NCBI RefSeq assembly: GCF_001653715.1
Contig: NZ_LWHQ01000052.1
Span: 1 to 43,905 of the forward strand
Length of the DNA: 43,905 nucleotides
Reading direction: 5' to 3'
Source of the DNA: Methylobacterium platani
GTDB lineage: Bacteria > Pseudomonadota > Alphaproteobacteria > Rhizobiales > Beijerinckiaceae
In this document: one piece after another, positions 22,797 to 30,812 of the stretch
How the letters are laid out: each line of letters opens with the position of its first letter
Position numbering within the stretch: position 1 is the stretch's first letter
Position numbers and translations under genes: made by a program
Notes under the pieces: model-generated
Database searches by the model: none
What the model saw: only the letters and a program-made list of their open reading frames with translations
What the model was told of the DNA's origin: nothing

Positions 22797-22974
22797 GCGC
22801 GTCCTCGTGAGCGGCCGGGCCTTCGTCCGGTAGCCCACCACCCCGCCACACCCGGCGGAAAACACTCCTCCCGCCCCCACCGCGACAATGCGCAGCCATT
22901 GCCGGCTCACCGCCGCGCGCCACAACTAGACCATACGCACGGGTGACCGTTTCGGTCTGGCAGGAGGTGGAACG

Positions 22975-24543
22975 TTGTTGCAGCCGCGGGATGGGTACCG
23001 CACCCTGTCGGGGCGCCGGGCGGTGGTGGTCGGGGCGGGGCCGGGCGGCCTCGCGGTGGCCTTGATGCTCGCCCGCGACGGCGTGCAGGTGACGGTGATC
23101 GAGAAGGAGGAGAGCGTCGGCGGACGCACCCGCACGGTCACGGCGCCCGGCGGCTACAGGTTCGACATCGGGCCGACCTTCTTCCTCTACCCGCGCATCC
23201 TGGCCGACATCTTCGAATCCTGCGGCGAGCGGCTGGAGGACCACCTCACCCTCGAGCGGCTCGATCCGCAATACCATCTCGTCTTCGAGGGCGGCGGCGA
23301 GATCCGGGCGACGCCGGACGTCGCGCGGCTCGAGGCCGAGATCGCCCGCATCGCGCCGGACGACGCGAAGAACGTGCGCCGCTTCCTCGACGACAACCGC
23401 CGCAAGCTCGCGGCCTTCATCCCGGTCTTGCAGCAGGCCTGCGATTCGCTCCGCAGCTTCGTCTCGCCTGCGATGCTGGCGGCCCTGCCGCTGTTGCGCC
23501 CCCACGCCACCGTCGACCGCGACCTGACGCGCTACTTCAAGGACCCGCGGGTCCGCCTCGCCTTCTCGTTCCAGACCAAATATCTCGGGATGTCGCCGTT
23601 CCGGTGCCCGAGCCTGTTCACCATCCTGAGCTTCCTCGAATACGAGCACGGGGTGTACCACCCGGTCGGCGGCTGCGGCGCGGTCTCGGAGGCGATGGCC
23701 GGCCTCGCCCGACGCCTCGGCGTCGAGATCAAGCTCGGCACATCCGTCGACCGGGTGCTGTTCGAGGGCAAGCGCGCCGTCGGCGTCGAGGCCGGGGGCG
23801 AGCGCATCGGTGCCGACGCGGTCGTCATCAACGGCGACTTCGCCAAGGTCGTGCCCGAACTGGTGCCGGAAGCTCGCCGGCCGCGCTGGCGGAACGCCAA
23901 GGTGGCGAAGGCGCGGCTCTCCTGCTCGACCTACATGCTCTATCTCGGCATCGACGGACCGATGCCGGAGAGCCTCGGCCACCACACCATCCTGCTGTCG
24001 GAGGATTACGCCCGCAACATCCGCGAGGTCTCCGACGGGGTGCTGCCGATGCAGCCCTCGATCTACGTCCAGCATGCCGGCTACACCGACGGCGGCATGG
24101 CGCCTCCCGGCCAGACCAGCCTCTACGTGCTGGTGCCGGTGCCGAACCTGCGCGCCGGGATCGACTGGGCGAGCGTCGGCCCGTCCTACCGGGCGCTGGT
24201 GCTCAAGCGCCTGGAGAAGCTCGGGCTGACCGACATCGAATCGCGCATCCGCTACGAGCGCGTGGTCGATCCGACCCAGTGGCGCGACGAGTTCGCGGTG
24301 CACGAGGGCGCGACCTTCAACCTCTCGCACGATCTCGGGCAGATGCTCTACTTCCGGCCCCACAACCGCTTCGGGCCCGGGCTCTACCTCGTCGGCGGCG
24401 GCACCCATCCGGGCTCCGGCCTGCCGGTGATCTACGAGGGCGCCCGCATCACCGCGCGGCTGATGGCCGAGGACCTGGCGCTCCAGCCCGCCCCGGCCCG
24501 CGGGATGCCGCTCGCGGCGGCGAGCCTCGGGGAAGCCTCGTGA
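22975..24543 (+). CDS. CrtI/CrtN-like carotenoid desaturase (FAD-dependent)
   Basis: 522 aa. The FAD-binding VVVGAGPGGLAVALML is at residues 17-32, followed by EKEESVGGRTRT and FDIGPTFFL as in phytoene desaturases. Central KYLGMSPFRCPSLFTIL and EHGVYHPVGGCGAVSEAMA, and the C-terminal GLYLVGGGTHPGSGLPVI, are also CrtI signatures. Methylobacteria make C30 carotenoids, so the substrate could be a squalene-type or C40 precursor. The start is a TTG at 22975 with an excellent AGGAGGT 5 bp upstream; no ATG fits. It is coupled to the DUF2141 gene by a GTGA overlap. Confidence 0.9.
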   Translation: MLQPRDGYRTLSGRRAVVVGAGPGGLAVALMLARDGVQVTVIEKEESVGGRTRTVTAPGGYRFDIGPTFFLYPRILADIFESCGERLEDHLTLERLDPQYHLVFEGGGEIRATPDVARLEAEIARIAPDDAKNVRRFLDDNRRKLAAFIPVLQQACDSLRSFVSPAMLAALPLLRPHATVDRDLTRYFKDPRVRLAFSFQTKYLGMSPFRCPSLFTILSFLEYEHGVYHPVGGCGAVSEAMAGLARRLGVEIKLGTSVDRVLFEGKRAVGVEAGGERIGADAVVINGDFAKVVPELVPEARRPRWRNAKVAKARLSCSTYMLYLGIDGPMPESLGHHTILLSEDYARNIREVSDGVLPMQPSIYVQHAGYTDGGMAPPGQTSLYVLVPVPNLRAGIDWASVGPSYRALVLKRLEKLGLTDIESRIRYERVVDPTQWRDEFAVHEGATFNLSHDLGQMLYFRPHNRFGPGLYLVGGGTHPGSGLPVIYEGARITARLMAEDLALQPAPARGMPLAAASLGEAS

Positions 24544-24968
24544 GGCGCACCCTCCCGGCGCTCGCGGCCGTCGTCCTGCTCCTGGCGGGTCCTGCCGCCG
24601 CGGCGGACCTCGCGGTCGAGGTCGACGGGGTCGAGCCGGGGGCCGGCCGGGTCTTCGTCGCGCTCTGCACCGGGTCGCTCGCCGAGGAGGCCTGCCGCAT
24701 CGGCCAGAGCGGGCCGGCGGCGGCCCCGAGCCTGCGCTTCGGCTTCACCGAGGTGCCGCCGGGCACCTACGCGGTCGCGGCGTTCCAGGACCTCGACGGC
24801 GACGGGCGGCTCGGCCGCACGGGCCTGGGCCTGCCGACCGAGCCCTACGGCTTCTCGAACGGCGCCGGCCGCCGCGGCCGCCCGGATTTCTCCGCCGCCG
24901 CCCTGCGCCTCGCCGAGCCGGGGTCGAGCGTGCGGGTGCGCCTCACCCGCGCCCTGCCGGCGCGGTAG
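24540..24968 (+). CDS. DUF2141 secreted protein
   Basis: 142 aa with a signal peptide (LPALAAVVLLLAGPAAAA) and the DUF2141 pattern: VALCTG, VPPGTYAVAAFQDLDGDG, LGLPTEPYGFSNGAG and PDFSAAALRL. This periplasmic beta-sandwich family has no known activity. It is often found beside carotenoid genes, as here. GTG start at 24540 overlaps the stop of the desaturase gene, so translation is coupled. Confidence 0.88.
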   Translation: MRRTLPALAAVVLLLAGPAAAADLAVEVDGVEPGAGRVFVALCTGSLAEEACRIGQSGPAAAPSLRFGFTEVPPGTYAVAAFQDLDGDGRLGRTGLGLPTEPYGFSNGAGRRGRPDFSAAALRLAEPGSSVRVRLTRALPAR

Positions 24969-25025
24969 CGCGTGCCGCGGTCGGTGATCCTTTCGAAAGC
25001 CGCAAAGCCCTGCTGTCGTGACGGG

Positions 25026-25997
25026 ATGACGCCCGACCCCGCGGCGGAGGTCCGCGACCTCGCCTTCTCGTACCGCAGCCACCGGATCCTCGACGGGATC
25101 GACCTCGCCCTGGCCCGGGGCGAGACCGCGGCCCTGCTCGGCCCCAACGGCGCCGGCAAGACCTCGCTGATGCGTCTGCTCGCCGGGCGCCTCGTCCCGC
25201 AGGCCGGCCGCGTGCGCGTGGCGGGGGGCGATCCGGCGCGCGAGCCCGGCATTCGCCGCGCCATCGCCTGGGTGCCGCAGGAGATCGCCCTCTATCCGCG
25301 CCTGACCGCGCGGGAGAACCTCGAGGTGTTCGCCCGCCTCCTCGGCCTGCCCCGGGCGGCGCGGGCGCCGGCGGTGGCCCGCGCCCTGGCGCGGGCCGGG
25401 CTCGAGGCGGCGGCGGACCGGCTCGTCGGCGTGCTCTCCGGCGGCTACCAGCGCCGGGCCAACATCGCGGCCTCGCTCCTCGGCGAGCCCGCCCTGGTGC
25501 TCCTCGACGAGCCGACGCAGGGGGTCGACCAGGCCGCCCGGGCGGCGATCCACGCGGTGCTCGAGCGCCTGCCCGAATCCGGGGCGGCCGTGCTGATCGC
25601 CACCCACGACTTCGCCGAGGCCGAGCGCCTGGCCGACCGGGTCCTGGTGCTCCAGGACGGCGCCCTGCGCCTCGACGGGCGCCTCGCCGACCTGCTCGCC
25701 GGCCTGCGGGCCGGCCCGCCCGAGCACGAGGTGGCGCTCGCCGAGGCCGCCGGCCCGGCGGCGGCCGCCGCCCTGCGCCAGGCCGGCTTCCATCCGGCCT
25801 CGCCCCTCACCTGGAGGGCCGGGAGCACCGTGGCGGGCGGGCGCGACGGCGCCGCCCTGCTGGCGCACCTGCGCCGCCACGGCGTGCCGGTGCGGGAGAT
25901 CCGGGTGCGCGAACCGGGCCTCGACGGGCTCTACCGCGACGTGACCGAGGCGGCCCCGCCCGATCCGGTCGGCGCGGATCTGGAGATCCCGGCATGA
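25026..25997 (+). CDS. ABC-2-type exporter ATPase
   Basis: 323 aa. Walker A GPNGAGKT (residues 39-46), signature LSGGYQRR (137-144), Walker B ALVLLDEP (157-163) and switch His in IATHDF are intact. About 100 C-terminal residues beyond the core follow the DrrA/YhiH pattern of exporters. It overlaps the permease start by ATGA. It follows DUF2141 by 57 bp in the same direction, so it may be co-transcribed with the carotenoid pair. Confidence 0.9.
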   Translation: MTPDPAAEVRDLAFSYRSHRILDGIDLALARGETAALLGPNGAGKTSLMRLLAGRLVPQAGRVRVAGGDPAREPGIRRAIAWVPQEIALYPRLTARENLEVFARLLGLPRAARAPAVARALARAGLEAAADRLVGVLSGGYQRRANIAASLLGEPALVLLDEPTQGVDQAARAAIHAVLERLPESGAAVLIATHDFAEAERLADRVLVLQDGALRLDGRLADLLAGLRAGPPEHEVALAEAAGPAAAAALRQAGFHPASPLTWRAGSTVAGGRDGAALLAHLRRHGVPVREIRVREPGLDGLYRDVTEAAPPDPVGADLEIPA

Positions 25998-27205
25998 TCG
26001 TGGCGTCGTTCCGGGTGATGTGGCTCACGCTCTGGCGCGACCGGGCCGCCCTGGTGATGGCCTTCGTGCTGCCGACGGTGATCTTCTGCGTCTTCGCGGC
26101 GATCTTCTCCGGCGCCGTCGGCGAGCGCATCCGCATCCAGGTCGGGCTCCAGGACCGGGCCCGGACCGCCACCACGGGGCGCCTCGTCGCGGCGTTGCGG
26201 GCCGATCCGGCCCTGCGCACGACGGAGCTGCACGGCGATCCCGTCACGGCGGTGCGCCGGGGCGAGGTCGACGTCGCCCTGGTGCTGCGCGGCGACCTCG
26301 CGGCCGGAAGCACGGCCGCGGACGCGCCGATCCTCGTCGTCGAGAGCCCGGCGCGGGCGCTCGCCACCCCGATCGCCCTCGGCCAGGTGCAGCGGGTGCT
26401 CAACGAGGCCCTGCCCGACGTGGTGCTGTCGCGGGTCGTCGCCGACGTCGAGCGCACCGGCAAGATCGGCCCGGACGAGCGCGCCTTCCTGGATCGCGCC
26501 TTCGCCGAGAGCCGCGAGAAGCGCGAGGCCTTCTCCTTCGCGGCCCTGGTGGCGCGGCGCTCGACGGCGGAGGGCCGGGACGGCCAGGACGGCGGCAACG
26601 CCCGCGTCGCCTACTATGCCGGGGCGATCGCCGCCGTGTTCCTGCTCTTCGCCGCCATGCAGGGCGCCCTGTCCCTGGTCGAGGAGCGCCAGTCCGGCAT
26701 CGCCGACCGCCTCGCCGCCGCCCCGGGCGGCCTGCCGGTGGTGGTGCTCGGCAAGTTCCTGTTCCTGGTGCTCCAGGGCACCGCGCAAGGGGCGCTGATC
26801 TTCGCGGCCGCCGCCTTGGTCTACGGCGTCTCGGTCGGGGCGCATTTCGCGGCCTGGCTCGTCACCGGGGTGCTGGTCGCCGCCATGGCGGCGGGCCTCG
26901 GCCTCGCCGCCTGCGCGGCGGCGCGCTCCCGCCAGCAGGCCCACCTCGTCTCGACCTTCGGGGTGCTGCTGCTCTCGGCGGTCGGCGGCAGCATGGTGCC
27001 GCGCTTCCTGATGCCGCCCTGGCTCCAGAGCCTCGGCTGGCTCACCCCGAACGCCTGGGCGATCGAGGCCTACCAGGCGGCCCTGGCGGAGGGGGCCGGC
27101 GCCGCCTGGCCGGCCTGGGCGGTGCTGGCGGGGCTCGCCGCCGCGGGCCTCGGGCTGGCGCTGGCGCTCACGGCGCGGCCGGCCCCGGGGCCGGCGCGGG
27201 CGTGA
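25994..27205 (+). CDS. ABC-2-type exporter permease
   Basis: 403 aa. The first membrane helix is at about residues 15-40. A large extracytoplasmic loop follows (about 45-205), then five helices and the ABC-2 signature WLTPNAWAIEAYQAAL. The layout matches YhiI/YbhR-type half-permeases that homodimerise. The substrate is unknown; lipid, pigment precursor or drug are all possible. Shares ATGA with the ATPase gene, so the two subunits are made together. Confidence 0.9.
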   Translation: MIVASFRVMWLTLWRDRAALVMAFVLPTVIFCVFAAIFSGAVGERIRIQVGLQDRARTATTGRLVAALRADPALRTTELHGDPVTAVRRGEVDVALVLRGDLAAGSTAADAPILVVESPARALATPIALGQVQRVLNEALPDVVLSRVVADVERTGKIGPDERAFLDRAFAESREKREAFSFAALVARRSTAEGRDGQDGGNARVAYYAGAIAAVFLLFAAMQGALSLVEERQSGIADRLAAAPGGLPVVVLGKFLFLVLQGTAQGALIFAAAALVYGVSVGAHFAAWLVTGVLVAAMAAGLGLAACAAARSRQQAHLVSTFGVLLLSAVGGSMVPRFLMPPWLQSLGWLTPNAWAIEAYQAALAEGAGAAWPAWAVLAGLAAAGLGLALALTARPAPGPARA

Positions 27206-27221
27206 GCGATCGCCTCGCGGC

Positions 27222-27611
27222 TCAGCCCTTCAGCCGCTTGTTGCACTCCGAGTAGTAGCCGCCGCCCTTCGCGATCCAGTTCAGGCCGCCGTTGCCGGCC
27301 CCGCCGGCCGCCTTGTTGGCGTTGTACTGGTCGAGGCAGGTGTGCTGGCGGGCGGTGCCGGGCGATTCCTTGGCGTATTTCGGCGCGATCGCCGTGGGGT
27401 AGATCGCGCCGGCGGCCGGGGCCGTCGCAGCCGGGGCTGCCGGCTTGGCGGGCACCGCGGGCGGGTTCGGCGGCAGGCCCTGATTCGGAAGGCCCTGACT
27501 CGGCTTGGCGGCGCCGGGGCCGAACGGGTTCGGGGCCGGGGCGGTCGTCTGGGCGAAGGCCGGGGCGGCGAGCGCGCCGACGAGCAGCAGGGAGGCGAGG
27601 GAGAGGCGCAT
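27222..27611 (-). CDS. Secreted proline/alanine-rich hypothetical protein
   Basis: 129 aa. A clear signal peptide (MRLSLASLLLVGALAAPAFA, cut before QTT) is followed by a Pro/Ala/Gly-rich stretch to about residue 70. A conserved-looking C-terminus contains QHTCLDQYNANKA and GGGYYSECNKRLKG, with two Cys that could form a disulfide. I do not recognise the family. It converges on the ABC permease gene with 16 bp between stops. Confidence 0.75.
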   Translation of the reverse strand: MRLSLASLLLVGALAAPAFAQTTAPAPNPFGPGAAKPSQGLPNQGLPPNPPAVPAKPAAPAATAPAAGAIYPTAIAPKYAKESPGTARQHTCLDQYNANKAAGGAGNGGLNWIAKGGGYYSECNKRLKG

Positions 27612-27664
27612 CGGTGGTGTCCGGACTCGGGTGGCGCGAGCTTAGCAGCCCCGGGGCGCAAGGG

Positions 27665-27709
27665 CGACATATGACGCAGCGACATATGACGCAGCGACAT
27701 ATGACGCCG
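27665..27709. repeat. Three 15-bp tandem repeats
   Basis: CGACATATGACGCAG occurs at 27665, 27680 and 27695; the last copy has one changed base. It lies upstream of the secreted-protein gene on minus and upstream of the O-antigen-ligase-like gene on plus, a divergent regulatory region. CATATG in each copy is an AT-rich spot in GC-rich DNA. Confidence 0.9.
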
Positions 27710-27880
27710 CGGGACCCGAGGCCGCTGGATCCGGCGCGGCCTCGGCCTTGCGCTTACGCCTTGCGGAGGAGCCCACTCCCTTTTGCGACGCTCCGCCCGG
27801 GCCGGGGCGCGGGTTAAGCAGGGCGCCTGCGAAGGCTGGGCCGGGCGTCCGGCCCCGCGATCCCGGGAGTGTGAAGGCCG

Positions 27881-29149
27881 ATGCTGATCGCCACCAGCGC
27901 CCTGCTGATCCTCCTCGCCTGGCATTACGGCCCGCGGCGCTTCATCGAGGGGGTGGTGGTGGCGCGCGCCTCCCTCGATCCGGTCTTCACCCTGACGAAG
28001 TTCGGCGGCCTCGACGAGATGGGCGTCGGGGCGTCGGTCAACCTCGCGGTGCTGGTGGTGGCGGCGGCCTGCGTGGCGACCCGGCCGCGGGTGAGCCCGG
28101 TGCCGGCCTTCGTCCTGTGGCTGCCGCTCCTCCTGGTCTGCTTGGTGTCGACGCGCGTCACGCCCGACCCGGCCAACGCGATGCGGCTGCTGATGCTGCT
28201 GGCGACGCATGCCGCCTTCTGCCTGCTCGCCTTCTACGTCGTGCGCGACCTCGCCGACCTGCGCCGCATCCTGCTGCTCATCGTCGCGAGCTCGATCGCG
28301 CCGACGCTCTATGCCGGGCTGCAGCTCGCCATGGGCTGGGCGGTGTTCGGCGACGACGGCATCCGGGTCTTCGGCACCTTCACGCACCCCAACATCTACG
28401 CCTTCTACCTGATGACGATCCTGGCGGTGGTCCTGACGCTGCTCGCCGGCCCCGCCTTCGGCCTGAGCCCGCGGCTGCGCCGGACGCTGGTGCTCTACGT
28501 CCCGGTCCTGCTCGGGCTGATCCTGCTGACCAAGACCCGCAGCGCCTGGGCGGGCGCCGCCCTGATCCTGCTCACCCACGGGCTGTTCTTCGACCGGCGC
28601 ACCCTGCTCTACTTCCTCGGCGTGCCGGCGGCCCTGGTGGCGATGCCGGAACTCGCCGAGCGCTTCGCCGACCTGCAGCAGGGCAACACCGCGGGTGCCT
28701 ACGAGACGCTGAACTCCTACGCCTTCCGGTTGATCCTGTGGCAGAGCGCCCTGGTCTGGTTCTGGGAGCGCCCGATCTTCGGTTGGGGCCTGTCGAGCTT
28801 CGGCCACTACGTCACGCAGTTCTTCCCGCTGCCGATCGAGGGCGACACCTTCGAGTCGCACAGCGTCTACGTGCAGCTGCTGTTCGAGACCGGGGTGATC
28901 GGGCTGTGCGCCTATCTCTGGCTCTACGTGCGGGTCATCGCCAGGATGGCGACGCTGATCCTGCGCGGCGAACGCTGGGCCGGGATGCTGCTGGCGATGA
29001 TCGCCGCCTACCTGCTGATGGCCTATTCGGACAACATGCTCTACTACCTGGTTCCGACCTGGTACATGTGGTTCGTCCTCGGCGGCGCCTGCGCGGTGCT
29101 GCGGCAGCGCCGGGCGGTCCGCCGGCGGCCGGTCCCGCTCCCGGCCTGA
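27881..29149 (+). CDS. O-antigen ligase/polymerase family membrane protein
   Basis: 422 aa with 10 or more membrane helices. The Wzy_C-type motifs GTFTHPNIYAFYL, TKTRSAWAGAALIL and ERPIFGWGLSSF are visible. A periplasmic loop (FFPLPIEGDTFESHSVYVQ) has the conserved His that acts in ligation of polysaccharide or O-antigen. Members polymerise or attach sugars at the outer face of the inner membrane. No glycosyltransferases or flippase are adjacent, so its partner cluster is elsewhere. The start ATG at 27881 fits the first helix. Confidence 0.87.
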   Translation: MLIATSALLILLAWHYGPRRFIEGVVVARASLDPVFTLTKFGGLDEMGVGASVNLAVLVVAAACVATRPRVSPVPAFVLWLPLLLVCLVSTRVTPDPANAMRLLMLLATHAAFCLLAFYVVRDLADLRRILLLIVASSIAPTLYAGLQLAMGWAVFGDDGIRVFGTFTHPNIYAFYLMTILAVVLTLLAGPAFGLSPRLRRTLVLYVPVLLGLILLTKTRSAWAGAALILLTHGLFFDRRTLLYFLGVPAALVAMPELAERFADLQQGNTAGAYETLNSYAFRLILWQSALVWFWERPIFGWGLSSFGHYVTQFFPLPIEGDTFESHSVYVQLLFETGVIGLCAYLWLYVRVIARMATLILRGERWAGMLLAMIAAYLLMAYSDNMLYYLVPTWYMWFVLGGACAVLRQRRAVRRRPVPLPA

Positions 29150-29161
29150 GATGCGCGCCCG

Positions 29162-29254
29162 TCAGCGCAGGTGGACGGCGATCCAGAGCACCGCGAGGGC
29201 GACGAGCCCGGCGACGAGCCAGCGCAGGACGCGGGATCCGGGAACCGGCCGCAA
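29162..29254 (-). CDS. Possible 30-aa membrane peptide
   Basis: A TTG start at 29254 would give LRPVPGSRVLRW and a single hydrophobic helix (LVAGLVALAVLWIAV), ending HLR. It is 10 bp past the stop of the next small membrane gene, on the same strand. The start is uncertain and no family is known; it may be only a chance frame. Confidence 0.25.
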   Translation of the reverse strand: MRPVPGSRVLRWLVAGLVALAVLWIAVHLR

Positions 29255-29264
29255 AGGCCCGCCC

Positions 29265-29468
29265 TCACTCGGCCGAGCGCCTGACGGCCGCGCCCGCGAT
29301 GATGGTGGCGAGCGCCGCGGCGCCGAGCCCGTCCTGCAACGCCCGCACCGGCTCGTCCGGCATCGCCAGCCACCACAGGCCGGCCGTGGCCGCGATGCAC
29401 ACGGCGACGGCCCCGAGGATTCCCCGCCCGATCACGCTCAAGACCCGCCTCCGCCCGAAGCCCGACAT
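29265..29468 (-). CDS. Small two-helix membrane protein
   Basis: 67 aa: MSGFGRRRVLSVIGRG, then hydrophobic helices at about residues 16-35 and 47-62, ending RRSAE. Third positions are mostly G or C. A perfect 11-bp-arm hairpin sits directly before the ATG. I do not recognise a family. Confidence 0.55.
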   Translation of the reverse strand: MSGFGRRRVLSVIGRGILGAVAVCIAATAGLWWLAMPDEPVRALQDGLGAAALATIIAGAAVRRSAE

Positions 29469-29469
29469 T

Positions 29470-29498
29470 GCCCAGGGGGGCGAACGTCCCCCCTGGGC
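29470..29498 (-). promoter_or_regulatory. Strong hairpin abutting the start of a small membrane gene
   Basis: GCCCAGGGGGG and its complement CCCCCCTGGGC flank a 7-nt loop; the 3' end in the minus-strand RNA is one base from the ATG at 29468. The G-run in the 5' arm is the only purine-rich ribosome-site candidate. The hairpin could thus control translation or act as a terminator for plus-strand transcription from 29149. Confidence 0.55.
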
Positions 29499-29723
29499 CT
29501 TGGTCTCGCTTAAGCCAAGCGGGCCGGCTTGGACAGCGCGGGGCCGCAACGGTCCCGCGCCCCGGGGCCCGTTCCCGGTTCCGATCCTTGACCCTCCGCA
29601 CCCGCTGCCGATTGAATTCCCCCGCGGCATGACGAATCTCAGCCGCAGATGATTCGGCGTTCGCCGGGGCATCGTGCCCGGAGCCGGCCCGACGCGGGGT
29701 CCCGGCGGGCGGCGGAGACGGTG

Positions 29724-30035
29724 ATGGCGAAGCCCCTGGTCGTCGTGATTCCCCACCAGCTCGGCCGGGCCGAGGCGCGGCGGCGCATCGAGGCCCGCCT
29801 CGGCCAGGGTCGCGACCTCGTGCAGAAGGCCGGCCTCACCATGCAGGACCCGGTCTGGGAGGGCGACACCCTCGCCTTCGTGCTCGGCGCCATGGGCCAG
29901 ACGGTCGGCGGCACCATCGCGGTCGAGGACGAGGCCGCCCGCGTCGAGGTCCGCCTGCCGCTGCTGCTCGGGATGTTCTCGGCCAAGGTGCGGCAGGTCA
30001 TCGCCGAGAAGGGCGGCGAGCTGCTGGCGGCCTGA
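29724..30035 (+). CDS. Polyhydroxyalkanoic acid system family protein
   Basis: 103 aa beginning MAKPLVVVIPHQLGRAEARR and ending with a KVRQVIAEKGGELL-like helix. This matches the small PHA-granule-region family (PF09650), found near PHA genes and thought to coat or regulate granules. The start ATG at 29724 follows a GGAGACGGTG ribosome site. No PHA synthase is adjacent. Confidence 0.85.
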   Translation: MAKPLVVVIPHQLGRAEARRRIEARLGQGRDLVQKAGLTMQDPVWEGDTLAFVLGAMGQTVGGTIAVEDEAARVEVRLPLLLGMFSAKVRQVIAEKGGELLAA

Positions 30036-30178
30036 GCCCCGCTCCCGGGCGGCGCGCATCCGCCGCCGGGCGCCGCGCCTCTATGAGATCTTGATACCGC
30101 GTCCCGGCCGGCCGCATCGTTTCCCCCTGCCCGCGATCGCAAGACCCCCCGGTCGAGCCGCACGCGGGGGGATGCCGG

Positions 30179-30460
30179 ATGGAGGGGGGGCACGGCCGGC
30201 GCGCGCGCGCCATGGCGACCGGACACGCGCGCCGCGGCGCGCCGGGCGACCTGCGGCGGGCGCCCCTGTGCCCCGTGCGCGCCGCCTGCCGGCTCTGCGG
30301 CTTCCCCGTCCGCGGCTTCCTCGCCGGCACCACCTGCGTGCTGCAGGTCGACGACCGGGCGCTGCGCGCCGCGTGCCGCGAGGCCGCGGACGGCGCCGGC
30401 CGCGGGGAGCACGCCTGCGCCGGCCTGCAGGAGGCGGTCCGGGCCGCGAGACGCCCCTGA
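30179..30460 (+). CDS. Small Cys-rich hypothetical protein
   Basis: 93 aa (or 82 from the ATG at 30212). Codon third positions are about 98% G/C, which supports coding. CPVRAACRLC (C-x5-C-x2-C) and later single Cys residues suggest metal or disulfide binding. I know no matching family. It precedes the kdp promoter on the same strand. Confidence 0.5.
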   Translation: MEGGHGRRARAMATGHARRGAPGDLRRAPLCPVRAACRLCGFPVRGFLAGTTCVLQVDDRALRAACREAADGAGRGEHACAGLQEAVRAARRP

Positions 30461-30481
30461 CGCCGAGGGCCCGCCCCGGTC

Positions 30482-30498
30482 TTTATGCCGCCTTTATG
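30482..30498 (+). promoter_or_regulatory. KdpE-like direct repeat upstream of kdp
   Basis: TTTATG occurs twice with an 11-bp period (30482 and 30493). The E. coli KdpE site has TTTATA and TTTACA with the same 11-bp period. It precedes the first kdp reading frame by about 117 bp. Phosphorylated KdpE is thus expected to activate the operon under potassium limitation. Confidence 0.65.
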
Positions 30499-30615
30499 GC
30501 GCGGCGCTCCGGCCCCTCTCGAATCCCTATGCGTTCGGGAGGATGTCCCCGTGGTCGGGGCCGCGACGCGGCCCGATCCGATGCGGCGCCGGCCCGGCGC
30601 CCGATGGGGACACCC

Positions 30616-30699
30616 ATGTTCGATTTCCTGATGCTGGCGGCGGGCCTGGGCTTCTTCGCCCTGTCGCTCGGCTACGTCTCCTTGTGCGAACGCCTGTGA
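30616..30699 (+). CDS. 27-aa membrane peptide leading the kdp operon
   Basis: MFDFLMLAAGLGFFALSLGY followed by VSLCERL: one membrane helix with a short charged tail. It is 11 bp ahead of kdpF and looks like a second KdpF-like subunit. Similar tiny proteins are found before kdpF in methylobacteria. Start ATG at 30616 has GGGGAC upstream. KdpF in E. coli stabilises the complex; the role of this one is unknown. Confidence 0.75.
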   Translation: MFDFLMLAAGLGFFALSLGYVSLCERL

Positions 30700-30710
30700 G
30701 GAGGCCCGCG

Positions 30711-30800
30711 ATGACCCTCGATTACGGGCTCGGCGGCCTGATGACCCTCGGGCTGCTCGCCTACCTCGCCTACGCCCTCGTGCGGCCCGAGCGGTTCTAG
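30711..30800 (+). CDS. kdpF: KdpF, small subunit of the potassium pump
   Basis: 29 aa, one helix: GLGGLMTLGLLAYLAYALVR, then PERF. The L-x-Y-L-x-x-A-L-x-x-P-E-x-F ending is the KdpF signature. It stabilises the KdpFABC complex in the inner membrane. Located immediately before kdpA. Confidence 0.93.
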   Translation: MTLDYGLGGLMTLGLLAYLAYALVRPERF

Positions 30801-30812
30801 AGGAGCGCCGAC

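Noticed and set aside
22797..22974. A gene between the RNA methyltransferase and the desaturase
   Set aside because: 178 bp with only GC-driven frames and no ribosome site apart from the one used by the desaturase.
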